A stretch of 5,730 bases of DNA, from NCBI GenBank assembly GCA_041180785.1, contig JBEGQV010000236.1, positions 1 through 5,730 on the forward strand, in the 5' to 3' direction. Below are positions 1 through 5,730 of this stretch, piece by piece; position 1 is the first letter of the stretch; every line of letters starts with the position of its first letter. Origin of the DNA: Sandaracinomonas sp041180785. Lineage in GTDB: Bacteria > Bacteroidota > Bacteroidia > Cytophagales > Spirosomataceae. The notes beneath the pieces were generated by a model that made no database searches, had not been told where the DNA came from, and was given only the letters and a program-made list of their open reading frames with translations. A program made the translations under genes and the position numbers.

Positions 1-1
1 A

Positions 2-43
2 AGTTCTACAGTTCTACGATTCTTCAGTTCTTTAGAGTTCTTA
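2..43 (+). repeat. Degenerate 8-nt tandem repeat leader upstream of the decarboxylase gene
   Basis: Five units of an octamer close to AGTTCTAC are seen: two identical copies at 2-9 and 10-17, then GATTCTTC (18-25), AGTTCTTT (26-33), a 2-nt slip (34-35), and AGTTCTTA (36-43). The array may continue left of the window. Only six bases (TTTTAT) separate it from the ATG at 50, so if transcription starts upstream it forms the end of the 5' leader. There is no Shine-Dalgarno sequence and I could not place a convincing Bacteroidota -7 box (TAnnTTTG) in these 49 bases. Its function is unknown; spacer, regulatory site or neutral repeat are all possible. Confidence 0.7.
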
Positions 44-49
44 TTTTAT

Positions 50-1021
50 ATGAAAAGAATATTAATAACAGGTGGTGCGGGATTTTTGGGATCTCATTTA
101 TGTGACCGATTTATCAAAGAAGGATTTCATGTGATCGCTATGGATAATTTAATAACAGGTGATTTGAAAAACATTGAACATCTGTTTAAATTACCCAATT
201 TCGAATTTTATCACCACGATGTTTCCAAATTTATCCATGTTCCTGGAGAACTGGATTACATATTACATTTTGCATCGCCGGCTTCACCGATCGATTATTT
301 GAAAATTCCAATTCAGACCTTAAAAGTGGGTTCTTTGGGCATTCATAATTGTTTGGGTTTGGCGCGCGTCAAAAACGCGCGCGTGCTGATTGCATCAACC
401 TCAGAAGTATATGGTGACCCCTTGGTTCATCCACAAACGGAAGAATACTGGGGAAATGTAAATCCAGTGGGTCCACGTGGCGTGTATGATGAAGCAAAGC
501 GTTTCCAAGAAGCCATGACGATGGCCTATCACACGTTTCATGGGGTTGAAACTCGAATTGTACGAATATTTAATACATATGGACCACGCATGCGATTGAA
601 CGATGGTCGCGTGTTGCCTGCATTTATTGGTCAGGCTTTGCGTGGAGAGGATTTAACCATGTTTGGCGATGGTTCACAAACACGTGCTTTCTGTTATGTT
701 GATGATTTAGTGGAAGGCATTTATCGCTTATTGTTAAGCGATTATGTTCAACCGGTAAACATTGGTAATCCAGATGAAATCACGATCAAGGAGTTTGGTG
801 AAGAAATTATCAAATTGACAGGTACGAGTCAAAAATTAATTTCACTTCCATTGCCAACGGATGATCCGAAGCAACGCAAACCAGATATTACGAAGGCTAA
901 AGAAATATTAGGCTGGGAGCCAAAGGTAAGTCGAGCAGAAGGATTAAAAATAACCTATGAATATTTCAAATCATTGAGTCCGGAGGATTTGCACCGCATG
1001 GCGCATCATAAGAAGTTTTAA
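50..1021 (+). CDS. uxs: UDP-glucuronate decarboxylase (UDP-xylose synthase), extended SDR family
   Basis: This cytoplasmic enzyme is predicted to convert UDP-glucuronate to UDP-xylose and CO2 using tightly bound NAD+, supplying xylose for surface or extracellular glycans. The 323-residue protein opens with a Rossmann NAD-binding loop (G8, G11, G14 in GGAGFLGSH) and Asp32 after the second strand, which favours NAD over NADP. Family-specific blocks follow: TSEVYGDP with Glu119, NPVGPRGVYDEAKR holding the catalytic Tyr146 and Lys150, YGPRMRLNDGRV, and GDGSQTRAFCYVDDLVEG with Arg212. Together these separate it from UDP-glucose epimerases and dTDP-glucose dehydratases. The usual CYDEGKR is changed to VYDEAKR, a mild variation. 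Length fits soluble bacterial members, and no membrane segment is seen. The ATG at 50 is chosen because the nucleotide-binding strand starts at once after it. The gene converges on the rhamnosidase and is probably functionally unrelated to it. Assignment is by motif recognition, not alignment. Confidence 0.93.
   Translation: MKRILITGGAGFLGSHLCDRFIKEGFHVIAMDNLITGDLKNIEHLFKLPNFEFYHHDVSKFIHVPGELDYILHFASPASPIDYLKIPIQTLKVGSLGIHNCLGLARVKNARVLIASTSEVYGDPLVHPQTEEYWGNVNPVGPRGVYDEAKRFQEAMTMAYHTFHGVETRIVRIFNTYGPRMRLNDGRVLPAFIGQALRGEDLTMFGDGSQTRAFCYVDDLVEGIYRLLLSDYVQPVNIGNPDEITIKEFGEEIIKLTGTSQKLISLPLPTDDPKQRKPDITKAKEILGWEPKVSRAEGLKITYEYFKSLSPEDLHRMAHHKKF
362..382. repeat. GC-rich inverted repeat inside the decarboxylase gene
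   Basis: GCGCGCGT (362-369) and ACGCGCGC (375-382) are perfect 8-bp complements around a 5-nt loop (CAAAA). The block also contains a near direct repeat, GCGCGCGTC and GCGCGCGTG, encoding the two ARV tripeptides of ARVKNARV. It is a strikingly GC-rich patch in an AT-rich gene. The protein region matches what the family normally has before the TSEVYGDP motif, so the reading frame is intact and the hairpin may be incidental. Confidence 0.4.
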
Positions 1022-1043
1022 TTTACAAATAAGAAGTAAGAAA

Positions 1044-1073
1044 AAAAGCCTCGGATTTAAATCCGAGGCTTTT
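1044..1073. terminator. Bidirectional intrinsic terminator
   Basis: A perfect 30-nt palindrome centred between 1058 and 1059, with a GC-rich core (GCCTCGG pairing with CCGAGGC) flanked by A and T runs. Read on the + strand it lies 26 nt after the decarboxylase stop (UXS strand) and the stem is followed by TTTT. Read on the - strand the stem is followed by seven Ts (complement of 1041-1047), so it can also act as a second, stronger stop for the rhamnosidase transcript. Form and position between convergent genes support an intrinsic terminator. Confidence 0.88.
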
Positions 1074-1090
1074 AAATTTCTATTCAATTA

Positions 1091-1118
1091 TTAAAAGCAG
1101 CAGAATTAATTCTGCTGC
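1091..1118 (-). terminator. Intrinsic terminator of the rhamnosidase transcript
   Basis: GCAGCAGAATT and AATTCTGCTGC form a perfect 22-nt palindrome (1097-1118) that begins 11 nt after the rhamnosidase stop codon on the - strand. In that direction the stem is followed by TTTTAATAATT, a short T tract. In the + direction it is followed by CAAACTAAAAA and lacks a proper T tract, so it is assigned to the - strand. Together with the palindrome at 1044-1073 it gives the operon two terminators in a row. Confidence 0.78.
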
Positions 1119-1129
1119 AAACTAAAAAT

Positions 1130-4100
1130 TTAATTAACAGAGAATATGTAGCTCCCTGATTCCAACTCGATCTCGACATTATTTCCTTTTTCGGCAATCG
1201 AAATCACACCATTGCCAATCTTAATCGGTTTTCCTAAACTTCTGATGGCTTTTTGACTCTTTGATGGTAAGAGAAGCTTTGCAGAAGTATTGGCTGGCAC
1301 AGTGAATTGGTATTGCGTAGAATTCCCTACAATTTTCCATGAACTTTTGATGACTCCGTACATTGTATTGACATGTCCTTTAGCAAATTTTAATTTACCT
1401 GTTGGATCAATGCGAGGATTCAAGACAAAATGTTTAAATCCGGGCGATTTTGGATCACGCTGAATTCCCAAAGAATAATTGTACATCCAAGCAGCTACGG
1501 CACCAAACGAGTAATGGTTGAAGGAATTCATGCTATTATTGCCTCCAAAACCGTTTTCTATGGTAAATGAATTCAAACGTTCCCAAATGGAAGTTGCACC
1601 ATTAACCACTGAATACAACCAAGAAGGATACGATTTATTAGTTAAAATGGCATAAGCTAAATCGTCCCGACCGTTTTTTGATAAAGCCTCACTCACAGAG
1701 GCAGTACCAATAAATCCTGTCATTAAGGAATTTGATGGGCGTTTTTCTCCCAAATCATCTACATTTGTCCGAGTGATTGTTTCGGCAAAATTGGCAATTA
1801 CTTTTGCCTTTTTGTCGTCTGAGACTACTCCTAAATTTAATGGAATCGCATAAGAACCTTGCGTATCGATCAATTGTCCTTTATCAGACTTCTCAGGTTC
1901 AGCGAATGGTCGAGCAGATGGCGGGCCCATACGAGCTGTTTTTACGCCTGATTTTATCGTTTTTCCTGCCTCTGAAAGATAGACTGCATTAAATAGTTTT
2001 TTCTTTTTTTCATAGGTCATTTCATACTCTAAGGCATCTGAATTGATTCCTAAAACACGGGCAGCTTTCGACATAATTTCTAAATTGTAGGCTTGGTAGG
2101 CAACCCAGAATAACGTATTATCGTTTTTATTTCCCTCTGGACTCAACCAATCGCCCAATGGTCCTTCATTTAAAATGCCTTCTGCATTTACTTTGGATTC
2201 TAAAAAGGCAATGTATTTTTTCATAGCAGGATAATGTTCCTTCAATAGTGCCATATCGCCATATTGTTGAAATGTTTCCCAGGCCACAATGATTCCAGCT
2301 GAACCCCAAAGTGTTCCTCCAAATCCTCCTCCAACAGGTGCCACGTCTGTGAATCGACCCTCTTTGGATTGAATATCGCGCATGGCCGACAAATGTCGAC
2401 GCATGAAATTATTCACGGGAGCCAAATAAGTTGCAGTCTTTGAAAATACATTGATATCACCACTCCATCCCATTCGCTCATTACGAGCAGGTGTATCAGT
2501 TGGAATCGATAAAAAATTAGAACGGAAAGACCAGGTTATGTTTTCCCATAATTTATTTACTAAGGTATCTGAAGTTTTATATTCAGAGGTAATGGCCGCC
2601 ACAGATGATAATACTTTGGTCTGAACACTCGCTAATGGCAAAGCTGCATCAATACCAGTGATTTCTAAAAAACGATAACCATGGAAGGTAAATCGCGGTT
2701 GAATAACCTCATCTCCTCCTTTCAACACATATACATCTTGAGCCAAAGCTGCACGAATATTTTCAAGCATCACCATACCCTCTAATCCTTTATGTTCAGG
2801 TAAATTTGGATACAATACTTCTGAAAAACGAAGCGTAACTACTTGACCGGCCTTACCACCTTTCATTTGAATAGATGGAATGCCAACGGTATTTTGTCCC
2901 ATGTCGTATACAAAAACACCTTTGCGAGGTTCGGAAATGGAACGAGCCTTAATGGATTTTACGATACTCGCCTTGTCGTCTAATTGTCCGGTTAATTTCA
3001 AATCAGCATAATCTAATGAAGATTTTCGACCTCCGAAATCAGTCGATTCTCCTACAAACGCTGTCCCCTTTAGATCGATTGCAACCGCCTGATCCCATGC
3101 TGCATCTTTAAAGCTTGCTGTTGACCACGCGGAAATAGCTTTTTCTTTTTGTGCGTCATATACTTCGCCTTGGAAGAAACTTCCTGTACGGATGGGACCA
3201 TCCGAGAATGTCTTCCAATTAGAAGGATCCGTAGTAATAATTTGTTCAGATCCATCTGTGTATGTAACCACTAATTTGGCTAAGAGCGATTGACGATCGC
3301 CGAAATAATTCCAACTTTCTCCAGAGTAGGTTATATTTCCGCTCCACCAACCCTCCCCTAACCAGGCACCAAAGGCATTTTTTCCTGAGCGAACTAAATT
3401 TGTAACATCAAAAGTCTGGTACTGATGATTCAAATTATATTGGGTTAAACCTGGATTAAAGTAATCTTTCCCTACTTTTTTACCATTTACATACAATTCA
3501 TAAATACCACGTGCAGTCGCATAAATACGTGCTTTTTTAATTGCTTTGATTGGTAAGGCAAATTGAGTACGCAACATCGGAGCTGCAAACTGTGAAGGAT
3601 CTTTTAACACCAATGCTTTGGCATTGGATGCTGCAACCAAGAAGTCATTTCCTTGTATCGTACAATTTTTATCTGCAAACAATTGAGGATTCGCATCTGA
3701 GTTAAACAAGTCGTTGGACGGTTTGCGATAATTCATTACTTGCACCTTTGAAAAGGTAGCTTCATTGCCGGGTTCTACTAAAAAGCCAATTTCAGACACC
3801 ATCGGAAAACTGATGTAGTTATTACCTGCCCCTACAGGATTCAAATTCAACCCACGAGCAGCAAATGGAGAACCACCTGCTGGACTTGGATTAATCTTAT
3901 GATTTGCATCAATTATATCTACGTAAAAATCAAATAATCCAAAGTTACACACGGCATAAATCGAATGTTTTTGTTGTTGATTGGATTTGTTGATTAAAGA
4001 AGTTGCGATATCAAATGATTTAAACACTTTATTTGCGTCATCTTTCAGGTCGTACCCAGCGCGATACACATTGAATTTCGCTTTAGCTGTATCTGATTTT

Positions 4101-4735
4101 GCGCATCCAGTCACATCCAACTCTAAGACAATATAACTTTGATCTTTTGCATTTTCAACTCCTTGAATGTTCAGGTTTTTATTCATCAAACGAGGGTCAT
4201 TTGCTCCAAAAACAAAGGCAGCTTTTGATCCTTTTTTGATTTGTACATCATATTTCAACACGTAAACCGATTGATAATGTGCATAAAAAGGAATCTTGTT
4301 GGTTCCTATCCATTTACCACCATTCCACGCGGAAAGATTGGCGTCGGCATTCATTAATCCCGTTTCAAACATTGATTTTGCAGTCAATACCTGGTCTTTT
4401 TCGTTCCATACAGTCAGTGTCCAGCTATATTTTGTCGTTGGCTTTAAGGCTTGGCCAGCATATTCAATTCCTAATGAAATATCCGATTCAATTTTTTGCG
4501 TATCCCAAACGGTTTGATTTTTTTCATCGGAAACTATGAGCTGATAAGCTTTTTGTTTTTGTCCAATTTGATTTGGCAAATTAGCCATTTGCCAAGAAAA
4601 GCGAGGCTTTTCAATATCCAATCCGAGCGGATTGGATTGATATTCTGTTAACAAATTTTGCAATTTGCCTTGTCCAAAAACCGAAGTAAAAGCACAAAGA
4701 AAAACAAGTAATAAGGTGAGTTTAGAAATTTTCAT
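1130..4735 (-). CDS. Secreted alpha-L-rhamnosidase, glycoside hydrolase family 78
   Basis: Predicted to release terminal alpha-L-rhamnose by inverting hydrolysis, in the periplasm or outside the cell. Residues 1-21 form a Sec signal peptide (cleavage likely at FG/QG); Cys14 is not in a convincing lipobox. Domains, with approximate limits: Ig-like domain 24-125 (NPLGLD, PRFSW); a beta-rich insertion 135-345; rhamnosidase N domain 370-555 (LYVNGKKVG near 417, GEGWWSG); concanavalin-like domain 575-700 (VYDMGQN at 609-615, FHGYRFLEI at 684-692); the (alpha/alpha)6 catalytic barrel 710-1085; and a C-terminal beta domain from about 1095. The motif DTPARNERMGWSGD (747-760) carries the likely general acid Glu753, and GATSIWERLNSF carries the likely general base Glu1052; SFNHYSFGAV contains His1074. 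At 1201 residues it is at the long end for GH78 because of the insertion. The start lies 4 nt after the esterase stop, without a Shine-Dalgarno sequence, suggesting translational coupling in an operon. The exact substrate cannot be read from sequence. Confidence 0.95.
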   Translation of the reverse strand: MKISKLTLLLVFLCAFTSVFGQGKLQNLLTEYQSNPLGLDIEKPRFSWQMANLPNQIGQKQKAYQLIVSDEKNQTVWDTQKIESDISLGIEYAGQALKPTTKYSWTLTVWNEKDQVLTAKSMFETGLMNADANLSAWNGGKWIGTNKIPFYAHYQSVYVLKYDVQIKKGSKAAFVFGANDPRLMNKNLNIQGVENAKDQSYIVLELDVTGCAKSDTAKAKFNVYRAGYDLKDDANKVFKSFDIATSLINKSNQQQKHSIYAVCNFGLFDFYVDIIDANHKINPSPAGGSPFAARGLNLNPVGAGNNYISFPMVSEIGFLVEPGNEATFSKVQVMNYRKPSNDLFNSDANPQLFADKNCTIQGNDFLVAASNAKALVLKDPSQFAAPMLRTQFALPIKAIKKARIYATARGIYELYVNGKKVGKDYFNPGLTQYNLNHQYQTFDVTNLVRSGKNAFGAWLGEGWWSGNITYSGESWNYFGDRQSLLAKLVVTYTDGSEQIITTDPSNWKTFSDGPIRTGSFFQGEVYDAQKEKAISAWSTASFKDAAWDQAVAIDLKGTAFVGESTDFGGRKSSLDYADLKLTGQLDDKASIVKSIKARSISEPRKGVFVYDMGQNTVGIPSIQMKGGKAGQVVTLRFSEVLYPNLPEHKGLEGMVMLENIRAALAQDVYVLKGGDEVIQPRFTFHGYRFLEITGIDAALPLASVQTKVLSSVAAITSEYKTSDTLVNKLWENITWSFRSNFLSIPTDTPARNERMGWSGDINVFSKTATYLAPVNNFMRRHLSAMRDIQSKEGRFTDVAPVGGGFGGTLWGSAGIIVAWETFQQYGDMALLKEHYPAMKKYIAFLESKVNAEGILNEGPLGDWLSPEGNKNDNTLFWVAYQAYNLEIMSKAARVLGINSDALEYEMTYEKKKKLFNAVYLSEAGKTIKSGVKTARMGPPSARPFAEPEKSDKGQLIDTQGSYAIPLNLGVVSDDKKAKVIANFAETITRTNVDDLGEKRPSNSLMTGFIGTASVSEALSKNGRDDLAYAILTNKSYPSWLYSVVNGATSIWERLNSFTIENGFGGNNSMNSFNHYSFGAVAAWMYNYSLGIQRDPKSPGFKHFVLNPRIDPTGKLKFAKGHVNTMYGVIKSSWKIVGNSTQYQFTVPANTSAKLLLPSKSQKAIRSLGKPIKIGNGVISIAEKGNNVEIELESGSYIFSVN
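4573..4595. repeat. Perfect 9-bp inverted repeat in the rhamnosidase 5' coding region
   Basis: TTGGCAAAT (4573-4581) and ATTTGCCAA (4587-4595) are exact complements around a 5-nt spacer. The element covers roughly codons 47-55 of the rhamnosidase (WQMANLPN). It lies 20 nt from the second inverted repeat at 4616-4637. A stable mRNA hairpin or a protein-binding site is possible; coincidence cannot be excluded. Confidence 0.5.
4616..4637. repeat. Perfect 10-bp inverted repeat in the rhamnosidase 5' coding region
   Basis: ATCCAATCCG (4616-4625) and CGGATTGGAT (4628-4637) are exact complements around a 2-nt spacer, about 98 nt inside the gene, over the codons for SNPLGLD. That peptide is conserved in the family's Ig-like domain, so the amino acids are constrained but the synonymous positions that complete the palindrome are not. 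A weaker 6-bp pair (CAAATT 4652-4657, AATTTG 4662-4667) lies next to it. Confidence 0.5.
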
Positions 4736-4739
4736 CGTC

Positions 4740-5600
4740 TTATTTTAAGATCATTTTTAACCAATTTTCAAAATCATTCAACCAATTATCTGAAGAGGTA
4801 TTTTTCTTCAAAGTACCGAATCCATGTCCACCTTTCTCATAAATATGCAATTCAGATGGATGTTTTGCTGCAAACCATTTTTGGTAAAGTGCAATTGAAT
4901 GAGGCACAAATCCCAATTCGTCATCGGAAGCAACGGCTATAAAAGCTGGGGTAGTTTTTTCTGGCATGGCAATACCAATAACTGCAGGACCATACAAATA
5001 AATTGGGGCAATAAAATCAGGTTTTAAGTCTTGCGGTGCCGACATCTCTACCGACATCGTTAAAGTCCCTCCAGCCGAAAAGCCCATGAATCCGATTTTA
5101 TTTGGATGAATGTTTAAATCTGTTGCATGTGCTTTTACATATTTCAAGGCTTCAATACCATCCCTAGTTGCCATTTCAACCACAGGCGCATTGATTTCAT
5201 CTAACTTTTTGAAATCGCGCATCAATGGCATTAATTCAGCAAATGGATTTTCCGTATTCGATTTCACCACACGATATTTGATCACGATGGCCGTAATGCC
5301 ACGTTCATTCAACCATTTTGCCACATTGTTTCCTTCTGAGTCGATCGATAAAATATGAAATGCCCCACCCGGAGCTACAATAAATGCTGCCCCATTTGCT
5401 TTTTCTTTTGGTGCCTTGTAAATAATTATCTCAGGCTCAGCAACATTATACAGCATGCGGTTGCCCGGCATTGCATTTAATTCTTTTTCTTTCCAATCCC
5501 ATGCTTCAGAGCCTGGAGCTTTTCCAGGATATAATTTTACGACTTGTTGAGCCTGCAATTGAAGGGAAAGCAGAAGTATAAGAGGGAGGATGTGTTTCAT
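4740..5600 (-). CDS. Secreted alpha/beta-hydrolase esterase, acetyl-xylan-esterase/BD-FAE-like
   Basis: A 286-residue serine hydrolase predicted to remove acetyl or similar ester groups from carbohydrates. Residues 1 to about 18 are a Sec signal peptide (hydrophobic LPLILLLSLQLQA, cleavage likely before QQ). The mature start, LYPGKAPGSEAWDW, then a strand of the type NVAEPEIIIY, is typical of this esterase group. APGGAF (Pro77, Gly78, Gly79) supplies the oxyanion hole and is followed by the characteristic LSIDSEG and WLNERGITAIVIKYRV. The nucleophile is Ser175 in GFSAGG, the acid is Asp226 or Asp227 in ASDDELG, and the base is His259 in EKGGHGFG, so the triad is complete. Family relatives are often annotated as xylanase or acetyl xylan esterase; the true substrate here is unknown. 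It sits directly upstream of the rhamnosidase, 4 nt apart, implying co-expression and successive action on one glycan. Its ATG abuts a repeat-filled spacer. Confidence 0.88.
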   Translation of the reverse strand: MKHILPLILLLSLQLQAQQVVKLYPGKAPGSEAWDWKEKELNAMPGNRMLYNVAEPEIIIYKAPKEKANGAAFIVAPGGAFHILSIDSEGNNVAKWLNERGITAIVIKYRVVKSNTENPFAELMPLMRDFKKLDEINAPVVEMATRDGIEALKYVKAHATDLNIHPNKIGFMGFSAGGTLTMSVEMSAPQDLKPDFIAPIYLYGPAVIGIAMPEKTTPAFIAVASDDELGFVPHSIALYQKWFAAKHPSELHIYEKGGHGFGTLKKNTSSDNWLNDFENWLKMILK

Positions 5601-5635
5601 TATGGGTTATGGGGTATGGGTTATGAGGTATGGGT
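5601..5635 (-). repeat. Five 7-nt tandem repeats forming the whole intergenic spacer
   Basis: Read in the direction of transcription, the 35 nt between the stop codon of the upstream gene and the esterase ATG are exactly five heptamers: ACCCATA (units 1, 3 and 5), CCTCATA (unit 2) and CCCCATA (unit 4). The units alternate, giving a 14-nt super-period. The coding strand of the spacer contains no G, so it has no Shine-Dalgarno sequence and little ability to fold on itself. The ATG follows the last unit with no gap. Its function is unknown; an unstructured ribosome entry region or a mobile or slippage-derived spacer are inferences. Confidence 0.85.
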
Positions 5636-5730
5636 TTAGCTTTTACTATTAAGGGTTTGAATATCAAATCCTGCAATTTGTTTATAGGTTAACATAATTT
5701 CAGCGAGTTCGTCATGTGGAATTTCGTTTT
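5636..5730 (-). CDS. C-terminal end of an unidentified protein (partial, runs off the window)
   Basis: An open frame enters from the right edge and gives 30 codons before TAA at 5638-5636. The peptide begins NEIPHDEL, passes through a probable helix (LAEIMLTYKQIAGF) and ends DIQTLNSKS. The other two - strand frames are closed by stops in this stretch, and the composition is protein-like, so it is probably a real gene end. I do not recognise the family. It is on the same strand as the esterase and ends 35 nt before its ATG, so it is probably an upstream member of the same operon. Nothing in this tail justifies a function. Confidence 0.68.
   Translation of the reverse strand, partial: NEIPHDELAEIMLTYKQIAGFDIQTLNSKS

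Noticed and set aside
1777..1992. Open frame of 71 codons on the + strand
   Set aside because: Antisense to the catalytic barrel of the rhamnosidase, with no family resemblance or start context.
3189..3204. Inverted repeat CGGATGG / CCATCCG with a 2-nt spacer in the rhamnosidase gene
   Set aside because: A 7-bp pair with a short spacer is expected several times by chance in a window of this size.
3070..3255. Open frame of 61 codons on the - strand
   Set aside because: A different frame within the rhamnosidase N-domain coding region; low-complexity Lys/Gln/Arg-rich product and no support as a gene.
3610..3627. Inverted repeat CCAATGC / GCATTGG with a 4-nt spacer
   Set aside because: Also only 7 bp, inside coding sequence and far from the gene start; chance level.
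4279..4539. Open frames on the + strand (4279-4539 and 4296-4517)
   Set aside because: Both lie antisense to the well-supported rhamnosidase gene, have no recognisable domain, and read as chance frames opposite a long conserved coding region.
4692..4699. Possible lipoprotein signal at Cys14 of the rhamnosidase
   Set aside because: The residue before the Cys is Leu, not Gly, Ala or Ser, and a good signal peptidase I site follows at FG/QG, so ordinary secretion is favoured.
5110..5358. Open frame of 82 codons on the + strand
   Set aside because: Antisense to the esterase core; no recognisable motif.
5601..5635. Considered a CRISPR fragment or a telomere-like repeat
   Set aside because: Units are only 7 nt with no spacers between them, and the array fits exactly between two genes on one strand, unlike CRISPR arrays or chromosome ends.

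Overview
The window looks like chromosomal DNA of a Bacteroidota bacterium, perhaps a free-living member such as a Cytophagales or Flavobacteriia relative; the exact group cannot be fixed from this sequence. The reasons are AT-rich DNA, start codons without Shine-Dalgarno sequences, a secreted family 78 glycoside hydrolase (GH78) of the large Bacteroidota type beside a secreted carbohydrate-esterase-like protein, and very tight gene packing.

Layout. On the + strand, a short leader of degenerate 8-nt repeats (2-43) runs up to a complete UDP-glucuronate decarboxylase gene (50-1021). A 108-nt convergent gap (1022-1129) holds two near-perfect palindromes that look like back-to-back intrinsic terminators. 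The rest is read on the - strand, in transcription order: the last 30 codons of an unidentified gene entering from the right edge (5730-5636), a 35-nt spacer made of exactly five 7-nt repeat units (5635-5601), a secreted alpha/beta-hydrolase esterase (5600-4740), and, 4 nt later, a secreted 1201-residue alpha-L-rhamnosidase (4735-1130).

Function. The - strand genes look like part of one operon for breaking down a rhamnose-bearing, acylated glycan or plant glycoside. The esterase would remove acyl groups and the rhamnosidase would release terminal alpha-L-rhamnose in the periplasm or outside the cell. No SusC/SusD pair, regulator or transporter lies in the window, so calling it a polysaccharide utilisation locus is inference. 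The + strand gene makes UDP-xylose for surface glycans and appears to be an unrelated neighbour meeting the operon tail to tail.

No unmistakably new system is visible. The signals least explained by ordinary annotation are the two short-unit tandem arrays lying directly in front of start codons, one of which makes up an entire intergenic spacer, and a cluster of perfect inverted repeats in the first 165 nt of the rhamnosidase coding sequence.
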